In this document: positions 1 through 7,055 of the stretch, piece after piece
How positions within the stretch are numbered: position 1 is the first letter of the stretch
How the letters are laid out: each line of letters begins with the position of its first letter
Assembly: GCA_020832305.1 (NCBI GenBank)
Contig: JAFIEV010000031.1
Coordinates: 1 to 55,808 of the forward strand
DNA: 55,808 nucleotides
DNA from: Cyclobacteriaceae bacterium
GTDB taxonomy: Bacteria; Bacteroidota; Bacteroidia; Cytophagales; Cyclobacteriaceae
Direction of reading: 5' to 3'
The notes under the pieces: model-generated
Databases searched by the model: none
The model's input: the letters and a program-made list of their open reading frames with translations, nothing else
What the model was told of the DNA's origin: nothing
Made by a program: the position numbers and the translations under genes

Positions 1-502
1 CGGCCTGATCACAAGCAAGGTAACAAAAACAAAAGCTCTATGGGATAGGTGCCTCCTGTCCAGAAAAAATTCCAGGTTTTTGCACTATATTGATACAAAA
101 GCAATATGACAAAATGAAAATGCACTGAAATGCGCTTTACGCTGCATTCTTATTGTATAACTATTTATTGGTATAGTTATATTCGAATTTTCAGGCAGGG
201 TGTTTTCTAAGAGGCACTAACTATATTTAAATTCACCTCCACCAAAAAAAAGAATTAATACCATGGCTAATTTCATGTTTTTCATAAGGCTAACCGTTAA
301 ATGGTTTTGTGTGAAACTCCATCACTCGGTTCTTTATTAGAAAAGGCTCCGGTCAGGTTACAACCAAGTGCCGCACCCAGGATAGCTTACATCAACCCTG
401 TTTATCACCACAGGAATATATGTTTTTATTGTTGTTTTTGAAATAATTAAACAACAGTCAGTTAACTCACAATCCATTGTCTTATGAATGGCTGTAAATA
501 AT
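1..502. other. Intergenic, no gene seen
   Basis: AT-rich stretch with stops in all frames and no recognisable coding signal on either strand. The left part has no similarity to the other repeats that I can see in this window. It precedes the transposase-like relic that ends at 503 on the minus strand. Confidence 0.5.
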
Positions 503-746
503 TCAAATGTCAGAGCAATACATTACTACAGAGACTTTTCTGTTTTCATTGTCTGGATTGATATCAGCTGGTTGAGTACAGACTTCCTTGATCAGTGTTC
601 TTCCATCAGCATCGATAGTGACGTACTTTGGTCTTACTAGGTAGAACAAGGATGTATCAGCCCGGTATGCAAGCATTTTTATGATATTTGGTAGCTGTTT
701 GCTTTCTTTTTTCAGACGATGGTAGGGTTTTTTGGAATATGCCTCT
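503..746 (-). pseudogene. C-terminal relic of a transposase-like protein
   Basis: An open frame with no good start reads ESKQLPNIIKMLAYRADTSL, then LIKEVCTQPADINPDNENRK, and stops. The order 'x-K-x-L-x-x-x-I-K-M-x-A-Y-R-A-E-T' followed by 'L-(V/L)-(K/R)-E-(I/V)-(F/C)-x-x-x-A-D-I-x-P-D' matches my memory of the C-terminus of a large family of putative DDE transposases. The catalytic part is absent and the frame is closed by a TGA just upstream, so only the tail of a dead element is left. The family call is from memory and moderate to low in certainty. Confidence 0.35.
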
Positions 747-793
747 CATTTAATGTATAAATAGAAATCTTCACAAAAACATTGGCTTTTTGT

Positions 794-838
794 TTTGTAG
801 TTAAATGGCTACGCTTATATTTGTAGTCAAATAGCTAC
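794..838 (+). promoter_or_regulatory. Promoter with twin ArsR operators
   Basis: Two copies of GTAG-N8-CTAC lie at 797-812 and 823-838, with inner parts TTAAATGG and TCAAATAG. Between them sits TATATTTG (816-823), a good match to the Bacteroidota -7 box TAnnTTTG, with TTTG 18 bases upstream as the -33 box. Binding of the ArsR dimer to either site would cover the promoter of the arsR gene 50 bases downstream, so autorepression is likely. The same GTAG-N8-CTAC site is kept in front of the decayed cassette copy at 35497-35512. Confidence 0.6.
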
Positions 839-888
839 ATAAAGTAAAATTTGATCCATAGGATCTTCGAATTTTAAAACCTGTACGT

Positions 889-1212
889 ATGAATTTAAGA
901 CGAGATGTTTTTCAAGCCATAGCAGACCCGACACGAAGGGCAATCTTATTATTGGTCGCCGCACAGACCATGACAGCAGGAGCTATAGCCGCAAACTTTG
1001 ACACAGCGAGGCCTACAGTTTCCAGACACCTGCAAATACTAACAGAATGTGAATTACTGCAACAAGAGCATCAAGGGCGGGAGATTTATTACCACCTCAA
1101 TGCAGAAAAGATGAAAGTTGTGGCTGACTTCATTGAACCGTTCCGTAAAATGTGGGACGAGAGGTTTAATAAACTGGAAAACATTATGAAGAATTACAAC
1201 CCGAAAAAATAG
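889..1212 (+). CDS. ArsR/SmtB-family winged-helix repressor
   Basis: A 107-residue regulator of the ArsR type that commonly precedes AHSA1/SRPBCC genes. It opens with [19 protein letters not shown], the family N-terminus, then the helix-turn-helix around residues 30-55 ([19 protein letters not shown]-like) and the wing with [12 protein letters not shown]. No metal-binding Cys pair is visible, so metal sensing is unlikely and the ligand is unknown. The following SRPBCC gene starts six bases after its stop, so the two are co-transcribed. Twin operator-like sites cover its promoter. A decayed paralogue lies at 35150-35467. Confidence 0.9.
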   Translation: MNLRRDVFQAIADPTRRAILLLVAAQTMTAGAIAANFDTARPTVSRHLQILTECELLQQEHQGREIYYHLNAEKMKVVADFIEPFRKMWDERFNKLENIMKNYNPKK

Positions 1213-1218
1213 TATAGC

Positions 1219-1683
1219 GTGCAACATAAAACATTAGTAACAGCAGAGGATGGCAAGCAGGAAATCTTGATACAACGGACATTTGACTTACCAGTTGAAT
1301 TACTTTTTAAGGCCTACACAGAACCAGAACTTGTGGAGCAGTGGATGGGTAATAAAGTTTTGAAAATGGAAAACAGGAATCATGGCAGCTACCAATTTGA
1401 GACGACCGACGGGCAAGGCAATGTTTTGTTTCGCGCAAATGGATCCATTCACAAAGTCGTTGAAAACCTAAATATTACGAGAACTTTTGAAATGGAAAAC
1501 ACAGACTTTCCCGTGCAGCTCGAATTTTTGGATTTCCAATCGATTGACGAGGAAACCAGCAGGCTGGTAATGAAAATCATTTTCAAATCAGTGGCTGACA
1601 GGGACAATATGCTCAAACTTCCATTTGCCCGGGGAATCAATATGGCGCATAACAGATTACAGGAATTTATGGGTAAGCATTAA
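1219..1683 (+). CDS. SRPBCC (AHSA1-type) domain protein
   Basis: 154 residues of the START-like SRPBCC/AHSA1 fold, with the usual entry RTFDLPVELLFKAYTEPEL and VEQWMG, then beta strands forming a hydrophobic pocket. Family members bind small hydrophobic ligands or act as co-chaperone-like modules; no substrate can be read here. The start is a GTG six bases after the ArsR stop, and I chose it because no ATG lies between the two genes and the reading frame fits the family N-terminus. A closely related but chimeric copy exists near 34.6-35.1 kb. Confidence 0.85.
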   Translation: MQHKTLVTAEDGKQEILIQRTFDLPVELLFKAYTEPELVEQWMGNKVLKMENRNHGSYQFETTDGQGNVLFRANGSIHKVVENLNITRTFEMENTDFPVQLEFLDFQSIDEETSRLVMKIIFKSVADRDNMLKLPFARGINMAHNRLQEFMGKH

Positions 1684-1721
1684 TAGATTTAAAATGAAAA
1701 CTTAGTCCGCTTTCTTCCGAA

Positions 1722-1812
1722 CCGAATCGCAAAATAATCTATTGAATATCAGACCCTGGGCTTAGTTTCGAAATGCTTTCAATAGAAGCCATTCCAGGCA
1801 TTTAACTGGATA
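1722..1812 (+). pseudogene. DoxX N-terminal relic
   Basis: The DNA shares a 14-base perfect run (AAAATAATCTATTG) and then near-colinear similarity (ACCCT, GGCT, ATGCTTTCAA, GCATT-like) with the 5' end of the intact DoxX gene at 2303. It has in-frame stops and no product. It sits directly after the SRPBCC gene, where a DoxX gene stands in the simple form of this cassette, so it is probably the original DoxX copy. Confidence 0.55.
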
Positions 1813-1865
1813 AAGAAGTTCTGATAATGAATCTACTGGGTTATTAGGTTTAAGCAAAAATAAAA

Positions 1866-2282
1866 ATGATGAAGCAGAGAATAGCACATATTGCTTTGTT
1901 GGTTGAAGATTATGATGAAGCAATCGAATTTTACACTAAAAAATTGGATTTTATACTTCTCGAAGATACAAAAATCGACGAAAAGAAAAGGTGGGTAATG
2001 GTTGCACCTCCGGGAGCCAGGGAATGTTGTTTAATACTGGCAAAAGCATCTGATGAAAGACAATTTAAAAGCATTGGAAATCAGACAGGAGGGAGAGTTG
2101 GCTTTTTTCTCTTTACAGATGATTTCTGGAGAGATTTTAATAAAATGGTTAAAAGAGAAATAAATTTTGTGAGACCACCAGCAGAATTTGAATACGGTAT
2201 TGTTGCTGTATTTGAAGACTTATACGGAAATCTATGGGATCTGATAGAACCAAATGAAAACAATAAGGGACTAATTAATTAA
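1866..2282 (+). CDS. VOC-family (glyoxalase/bleomycin-resistance-like) protein
   Basis: 138 residues with one vicinal-oxygen-chelate module pair. IAHIALLVEDYDEAIEFYTKKL opens the first beta-alpha-beta repeat and ends in the family's FEDLYGNLWDLIEP motif, where the Glu is the usual metal ligand. Such proteins catalyse glyoxalase, dioxygenase or antibiotic-binding reactions on a divalent metal. The substrate is unknown. The gene sits between SRPBCC and DoxX and breaks the usual SRPBCC-DoxX order. Confidence 0.85.
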   Translation: MMKQRIAHIALLVEDYDEAIEFYTKKLDFILLEDTKIDEKKRWVMVAPPGARECCLILAKASDERQFKSIGNQTGGRVGFFLFTDDFWRDFNKMVKREINFVRPPAEFEYGIVAVFEDLYGNLWDLIEPNENNKGLIN

Positions 2283-2302
2283 TAATTAAATCAACATTTT
2301 AA

Positions 2303-2686
2303 TTGAAAAAAAGAGACAAAATAATCTATTGGATAGCAACCCTTTGGCTATCATTAGGTATGCTTTCAACCGGCATTGTTCAATTAATTCCCCTTGAGGC
2401 TGAGGCCGATAAAATGAGTGACCTGGGTTATCCTATGTATTTTCTGACAATAATTGGTATTTGGAAATTGCTTGGAATAATCGCAGTACTTATTCCTAAG
2501 TATCCTATACTCAAAGAATGGGCATATGCAGGGTTTTTCTTTTTGATGACGGGTGCAATTTTCACACACTATGCTGTAGGTGATGTAGCCATGGAATATT
2601 TTGGTCCTGGCTTATTGCTTGTTCTAACCATCCTTTCCTGGTATTTTAGACCAGCCAATCGTAAATTTTCAAGTACCCAAATATGA
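2303..2686 (+). CDS. DoxX-like membrane protein
   Basis: 127 residues with four hydrophobic segments, the layout of DoxX/SURF4-like proteins. The motif KYPILKEWAYAGFFFLMTGA around residues 70-90 is typical of the Bacteroidota DoxX-like branch. The start is TTG (the ORF opens TTGAAAAAAAGAGAC) because no ATG fits. Its stop overlaps the ATG of the next gene by ATGA, so the two are translationally coupled. Function in this branch is unproven, with redox or detoxification suggested for the family. Part of this gene is duplicated as a relic at 1722 and inside the chimera at 34592. Confidence 0.85.
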   Translation: MKKRDKIIYWIATLWLSLGMLSTGIVQLIPLEAEADKMSDLGYPMYFLTIIGIWKLLGIIAVLIPKYPILKEWAYAGFFFLMTGAIFTHYAVGDVAMEYFGPGLLLVLTILSWYFRPANRKFSSTQI

Positions 2687-3318
2687 AAATTGAACTAAAT
2701 CCACAGGTAGATAAGTATCTGATTGATGGATGCATGCGCTGCAAATATGGTGGAACGCCACAATGCAAAGTACTCAATTGGACAGAAGAATTGGAAACGC
2801 TGCGGCAATTAGTGCTTGAAACCGGATTGACGGAAGAAATCAAATGGGGCGTTCCGGTTTATACACAAAACGGCCGAAACATCGTAACCATAAATGCGCT
2901 TAAGGAGTCTGCAAACATAGGCTTTTACAAAGGCGCAATTATGACAGACAAGCATCAGATTCTTACGCAACAAGGCAATATTCAATCTGCCAGAATCATT
3001 AAGTTCACCAGGGCAGATGAAATCAGAAAGTTGAAAGATGTGTTGAAATCCTATGTTTTGGAGGCGATAGATATCGAAAAAAGTGGAAATAAGGTGGAAA
3101 CCGTTAAAAATCCTGAGCCAGTTCCGGATGAATTGCTACAGGCCTTTGAAGATGATCCTGCATTTGAAAGTGCATTTTACGCCTTGACACCCGGACGACA
3201 ACGCGGGTACATAATTCATTTCTCACAACCCAAACAAGTACAGACAAGAACAGGAAGAATTGAAAAATACAAAGCGCAAATTTTTAATGGTGTAGGACTG
3301 CACGATAAGTATAATTGA
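2683..3318 (+). CDS. DUF1801/YdeI-like protein
   Basis: 211 residues. The first ~130 carry a DUF1801 fold (ELETLRQLVLETGLTEEIKWG, then VYT and NIGFYKGA), and the C-terminal ~55 carry the YdeI/OmpD-associated tail (AFYALTPGRQRGYIIHFSQPK). YdeI-type proteins are linked to stress and antimicrobial-peptide tolerance, but mechanism is unclear. Start ATG overlaps the DoxX stop by four bases. It ends the cassette that starts with ArsR. Confidence 0.8.
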   Translation: MKIELNPQVDKYLIDGCMRCKYGGTPQCKVLNWTEELETLRQLVLETGLTEEIKWGVPVYTQNGRNIVTINALKESANIGFYKGAIMTDKHQILTQQGNIQSARIIKFTRADEIRKLKDVLKSYVLEAIDIEKSGNKVETVKNPEPVPDELLQAFEDDPAFESAFYALTPGRQRGYIIHFSQPKQVQTRTGRIEKYKAQIFNGVGLHDKYN

Positions 3319-3346
3319 TTACCAAAAGTAGAAGATAAATTCAGTT

Positions 3347-3412
3347 ATGGAGCAAAGAATTAGTGTATTGACAATTGGAGCGGAAAACCTGGAAGCAATG
3401 AAAATGTTTCAA
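3347..3412 (+). pseudogene. VOC gene N-terminal relic
   Basis: The frame reads MEQRISVLTIGAENLEAM and KMFQ, then stops. This is the typical start of a VOC protein (first beta strand plus helix). The rest is missing, and the 3' side has become antisense to the truncated FMN reductase gene, so a deletion or rearrangement joined the two. Confidence 0.55.
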
Positions 3413-3824
3413 TGATATTGGCACCACATTTCGGAAAGAATGATTTAGCGGCATTCATTACATTTCCGCCACCAAATCCTCCGGGTGAGGTGCTCATAAG
3501 AAACATAGGTTTACTGGCAAATATGTTCAAATCTACCCGGCTACACCAGTCAAAAATATTCTTAAATGCTACAGTGTAACTTCTGTTATGCTCAGCGAGT
3601 GAGCAAATTATAGCCTCAGCCTCAGCCATTACTGCCCTGAACTGAAGTGCTTTTTCAGGAATTCCATTTACTCTTTCCTTGTCAATAGAGAATAAAGGCA
3701 TTTCAAACTCATTTAAATCTAGAAACGCTATTTCAAATTCACTGAAACGCTCTAAAGTATAGGCTACCAGTTGCCTGTTGATCGATTTTGTACTGTTACT
3801 CCCGGCAAATGCTGTTATTTTCAT
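3360..3824 (-). pseudogene. Truncated NAD(P)H-dependent FMN reductase
   Basis: 154 residues of the flavodoxin-like NADPH-dependent FMN reductase family: MKITAFAGSNSTKSINRQL (phosphate-binding loop), DLNEFEMPLFSID, LAEHNRSYTVAFKNIFDWCS and SPGGFGGG. Homologues run to about 175-180 residues, whereas here the alignment ends at ETFSL and the last ~10 residues are antisense to the VOC relic. The final strand and helix are lost, so function is doubtful although the flavin site is present. ATG start is clear. Confidence 0.7.
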
Positions 3825-3889
3825 GGTGATTGAATTAAGGTAATTTTTTTTTCAGCTTCATAATGCAAAAGTATGGAGGTCAAAATCTT

Positions 3890-4190
3890 TGTACATTGAT
3901 GTATGGTAATAAATTGATCTTGCTTCAATTTTTGATTGCCTATTCCTCTACTTACGCTGCTGAAGTTTTCAGCTGTAATGCCAGGCCAGGTACTAATTAT
4001 CCATTGCGGAATTCTCTGGGTTAAATCCGGGTGTTATTTTTTACAGAATCCAATTATCATGATTATGCCGTTTTTCTTTTCTTCCATCAAATGGTCTGCC
4101 ATTTCTACATTTGTCAAGGTGATTATGTCATTTACGACCTTTCTCAGTGGAAAAAAAAGGAAGTTTAATTTGTATAATTCTTTAATAAGG
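3890..4190 (-). pseudogene. Crp/Fnr-family regulator ghost
   Basis: Read on the minus strand, a region with an internal stop gives HPDLTQRIPQWIIS, then PGITAENFSSVSRG. This lines up with the DNA-binding end of Crp/Fnr regulators (PELxQRVPQxxIASYLGITPExLSRIR). Several key residues of the recognition helix are changed and the effector domain cannot be followed, so this is a decayed copy. Another C-terminal Crp/Fnr fragment lies at 28687. Confidence 0.45.
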
Positions 4191-4288
4191 TCGTGAAAAA
4201 TCAAGTTGTCAAAGTATTTTTTGCCAGGAGAAAATTGGTCTTAGTCAGACATTCAAACTTTGTTACCTGCAGAAACCATGGTTTCTGC

Positions 4289-4696
4289 TTATGGTCCATG
4301 CCTTTCTGTATAACTCCAAATCGTTTTACCCTGATCTTTTATGAAGGATAAGCTGATTCGCAGGCTGTCTTCCAATTGGCTTTTCGAATAGTCCAAATAA
4401 TCCGGTTCTATTGAATTTTTGTTAATGTTTTCAATGAGTTTATCTATAACATATTGCCTGAAATCCTCATGTATGATATTGATATACAACATATACCAGG
4501 GGTATTTATCATTAATCAGCTGAAATGGCTTTTCAAAATCTGAATATTCCCTTTTTTCATTTACCTCAAGCCCTTCATCCGTGAAATCTAATTCATTATG
4601 ATGATATAGAAACACTATCCCCGTTTTTGTTTTTTTGCGGCTGATGTAAATACCTCCGCCTTCGCCTAAAATATTAAAAACTATTTCTTTTGACAT
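4289..4696 (-). CDS. Hypothetical protein
   Basis: 135 residues, not recognised. It starts MSKEIVFNILGEGGGIYISRKK and has mostly charged, beta-rich sequence with no signal peptide or membrane segment, so it is probably cytosolic and soluble. The GEGGGI(Y/S)I start resembles small hypothetical proteins seen in Bacteroidota, but I cannot name a family. A mini membrane peptide gene immediately upstream overlaps its start by 16 bases, which suggests coupling. Confidence 0.6.
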   Translation of the reverse strand: MSKEIVFNILGEGGGIYISRKKTKTGIVFLYHHNELDFTDEGLEVNEKREYSDFEKPFQLINDKYPWYMLYINIIHEDFRQYVIDKLIENINKNSIEPDYLDYSKSQLEDSLRISLSFIKDQGKTIWSYTERHGP

Positions 4697-4791
4697 AATA
4701 TGATTTTATCATTATTTCTTCTTTCAATCAGAATTTTGAGTAACCACAGGCCCTGGAAAAAACCTCCGGCAAATAATAATGCAGTGTTCAT
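4681..4791 (-). CDS. Mini membrane peptide (copy A)
   Basis: 36-residue frame, ATG at 4791. It starts MNTAL, then a glycine-rich hydrophobic helix with GFFQGLW and LLKILIERR, and ends KK. It is closely similar in sequence and length of the helix to the frame at 13641-13724. Similarity in amino acids with many silent or scattered base changes suggests that both are or were coding. No known family comes to mind. Overlap with the 4289-4696 gene supports translation. Confidence 0.5.
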   Translation of the reverse strand: MNTALLFAGGFFQGLWLLKILIERRNNDKIILCQKK

Positions 4792-4796
4792 AAGAT

Positions 4797-5272
4797 CCTA
4801 AAATACGTTAACATTTTATGATTTTCAGCTTTACTACATCATATTCTTTAAATTCATCTCTATTATACGCACCTTATCACCCATAATCTTGTACAATATT
4901 TCCATGCTTAGTGGCGATTTCAGAGAACCGCAATTATCACGACAGGGCATTTGTCACATTAATTGTGGGACTGTTAATCAGGCATAAATTGAACCGCCTT
5001 AGTATGATAAACAAGTGTACCTCCGCTACGCGTTACACTGTGACAAGGCATGATTAGGCGCTGTTGTAAGCCAGGCTTTTTGAAAAATCATAAAATATTT
5101 CCTTGGCACGCCACTTTTTATTTTTTCTATCTTCTTCCGGTTTTTGAAATTGCGAGATGTGTTTATCTACTATTTGCATATTATTTGTGCGTAGTTTAGA
5201 AATGAGTTCTGAAGAAGTTGTTGTCTTGAATTTTTATAAAATGAGGATTTAAATTTTGCTTTCCCAATTTTA
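4797..5272 (-). other. Intergenic, one small open frame
   Basis: No known gene. The minus strand holds a 41-residue frame (5054-5179) rich in Lys and Glu (ISQFQKPEEDRKNKKW) and ending SLAYNSA, which could be a small protein but has no support beyond being open. The rest is AT-rich, with scattered GC-rich spots near 4990-5060. Confidence 0.4.
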
Positions 5273-5713
5273 TTAATCTTGTTTTTTGAAAAGTGTTATT
5301 CCATAAATGAATAGACAAACCACCTTAAGGATTTCCATACCTACATAGTAAAAATGAAGTTTTGAAGGGGGTACAATTTGCCCTTGAATATGCATTTCTG
5401 CTCTGATATCTAAGGTCGGTAAAATCCAGACTGATTGACCAAAAAGTAGTAACAGAGATAACAAAAAAAACACATTATTAATTGTTGAAAATATCCTTTT
5501 TGATAGTATCATATTTAATATTATTGCAGTCGCCATTGCCCATTCAACCTTGTTGAGCGCATTGAAGACCACCCTGCCAATACCAAGACCTAAGGCTACG
5601 GTTATTCCTGGTGCGCTGAATTTGAGCCAGGCTTCCATAAAACTGATGGCACATACAAACCCTATCCATAGGAATGTTGCAATAAGTGCTATTGGCATTT
5701 TAACTGTTATCAT
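5273..5713 (-). CDS. Four-helix membrane protein
   Basis: 146 residues with four hydrophobic helices (about residues 5-25, 35-70, 78-98 and 123-140). It closes the operon that starts with the Rrf2 regulator and overlaps the truncated hemoglobin stop by four bases (5710-5713), so it is co-transcribed. The family is unknown to me. Its location with an oxidase-like complex and a hemoglobin suggests an accessory role in respiration or NO/O2 defence, but this is inference. Confidence 0.75.
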   Translation of the reverse strand: MITVKMPIALIATFLWIGFVCAISFMEAWLKFSAPGITVALGLGIGRVVFNALNKVEWAMATAIILNMILSKRIFSTINNVFFLLSLLLLFGQSVWILPTLDIRAEMHIQGQIVPPSKLHFYYVGMEILKVVCLFIYGITLFKKQD

Positions 5714-6105
5714 AACAAAGGTGATGCCGGATTATTTTTATAATGTTCGATTTTGGTGTGAAACATCTCTGCCATTCGCTGACCCTGCCATTTTGCCCTC
5801 TCTGCTTTTTCCCCGGAAAAATGCTCATCAACGGTTGAAAAGAACAATTCAAGCCATTGGTTGAAATGCTCTTTTTCTACGGGTAATTTGGCGTGAGGTG
5901 AAAACGGGCTCCCGAAATAGGTGTGCTCTTCCATTAATACCGTTTGCCAAAAGCGATACATTTTTTCGAGGTGTTCAGGCCAGCGATCCTGAATTTTACT
6001 ATTGAAAATGTCTTTGAGCTTTTCGTCTTCGCGAACTTTGCCGTAAAAGCTATTCACTAAAAGCTTAATGTCGGCTAGGTTTGTTATGTCTTTCTTTTTT
6101 TTCAT
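5710..6105 (-). CDS. Group III truncated hemoglobin
   Basis: 131 residues starting MKKKKDITNLADIKLLVNSF. An upstream in-frame ATG at 6198 would add 31 residues that read through the preceding gene, so I chose the later start, which overlaps the previous stop by one base. Family marks: the B/C region FYGKVREDEKLKDIF, WPEHLEKMYRFW (with the distal-side WxxFW-type motif), HAKLPVEKEHFNQWLELF and the proximal His in that helix. Group III globins bind O2 and NO and may pass or detoxify NO. It fits the operon's oxidase and Rrf2 regulator. Confidence 0.9.
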   Translation of the reverse strand: MKKKKDITNLADIKLLVNSFYGKVREDEKLKDIFNSKIQDRWPEHLEKMYRFWQTVLMEEHTYFGSPFSPHAKLPVEKEHFNQWLELFFSTVDEHFSGEKAERAKWQGQRMAEMFHTKIEHYKNNPASPLL

Positions 6106-6527
6106 CAGAAGAATGATTTGTATAAATCTGGTTTCCAGTACATAATGAAGTAAAACAATGCAAAACCAATAAAAGAGATCAGTAAAGCCCAAACCCATGC
6201 CGGAATCGCTTTGGGCGTTTCCGAGCCGGTTACAATAAAAGCATCCTTTCGTTCACTTCCATACGCATTGATTGTTATGGGGATTTGCTCATTTACCACT
6301 TCGTTTTCTTTCAAGCCCACCACATCAATTGAAGGGCCGTTCCTTACTTCAAATGGAATAGTTCTGATGCCTTCTACGCCGTCTGTGGATTTAGCAACAA
6401 TTTTTAATTTATGTTTTCCATCGGGAATTTTAGTGGTGTCGAACACAAATTTTACCGGTGGAGAAAAATCAGCAAATGGTTTTGGGTCTTCATCCAGGAA
6501 TATTTTAATAGTTCGCTTGTCTTCCAT
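6105..6527 (-). CDS. Membrane-anchored oxidase accessory protein (unnamed)
   Basis: 140 residues: an Ig-like beta-rich N-terminal domain with DTTKIPDGKHKLKI (typical of cytochrome-associated beta-sandwich segments), then a single C-terminal transmembrane helix (about residues 110-133, AWVWALLISFIGFALFYFIM). No heme motif. I do not recognise a named family, but short proteins of this layout are found beside heme-copper oxidase genes. Likely exposed to the periplasm. Its stop and the hemoglobin ATG share a base. Confidence 0.75.
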   Translation of the reverse strand: MEDKRTIKIFLDEDPKPFADFSPPVKFVFDTTKIPDGKHKLKIVAKSTDGVEGIRTIPFEVRNGPSIDVVGLKENEVVNEQIPITINAYGSERKDAFIVTGSETPKAIPAWVWALLISFIGFALFYFIMYWKPDLYKSFF

Positions 6528-6537
6528 AATTGCATCA

Positions 6538-6798
6538 TTATTTCATTACAATGTTTTTTATATGATTTGCATCAGTTTCCTTTGGTTTCAGTAAATATTT
6601 AAGGCTGAAGAAGAAGGTTATCGCTACAATAATCACAGCAAACCAAATAATGATGAAATCAATGTTGCCTTGTGGACCTGTGCCATGGGTAATGCCCTTC
6701 AGTGCTTTGGGTTGATTGTTTTGGCATAAATCACAAGCCAAAATCCTTAATGGTACATGACAAGCAAGTATGATAAATACGAAAATCGTCTTTTTCAT
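6538..6798 (-). CDS. Small membrane protein with signal or anchor
   Basis: 86 residues from ATG at 6798 (an upstream in-frame ATG at 6885 lies inside the previous gene). A signal-like N-terminus (KKTIFVFIILACHVPLRILA) is followed by CDLCQNNQPK, a CxxC pair, and then a C-terminal hydrophobic helix (about residues 52-68). The CxxC could bind a metal or thiol partner, but lacks the His of a heme site. Located in the oxidase operon. Function unknown. Confidence 0.7.
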   Translation of the reverse strand: MKKTIFVFIILACHVPLRILACDLCQNNQPKALKGITHGTGPQGNIDFIIIWFAVIIVAITFFFSLKYLLKPKETDANHIKNIVMK

Positions 6799-6799
6799 C

Positions 6800-7051
6800 T
6801 TATTTGAGTTTTTGTTCTTTTTTCCAATAATTGTTGGCCGCTGCCACGGTTTGAAACTCAATGGCAATAACATTTGCCGAAGCAATTAGCTGTGCGGTAT
6901 CATTAGCATAATCTGCACGCAACTTTTTCCTAATGTCGGCATCAGTCTGAATGGCAGCGATGGATTTTCTTGCCATCTTTATCGCTAATTCTCTACCATC
7001 CTGAGGTGTGGATGTAATTAATGATTCCAGCCAGGTGTCTTTATTTTCCAT
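6800..7051 (-). CDS. Small hypothetical protein in the oxidase operon
   Basis: 83 residues, alpha-helical in appearance and rich in Ala, with no membrane segment or signal peptide. It starts MENKDTWLESLITSTPQDG and ends KKEQKLK. Not recognised. It lies four bases from the stop of the cytochrome c gene and two bases before the next start, so it is certainly co-transcribed. Confidence 0.65.
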   Translation of the reverse strand: MENKDTWLESLITSTPQDGRELAIKMARKSIAAIQTDADIRKKLRADYANDTAQLIASANVIAIEFQTVAAANNYWKKEQKLK

Positions 7052-7055
7052 AATT

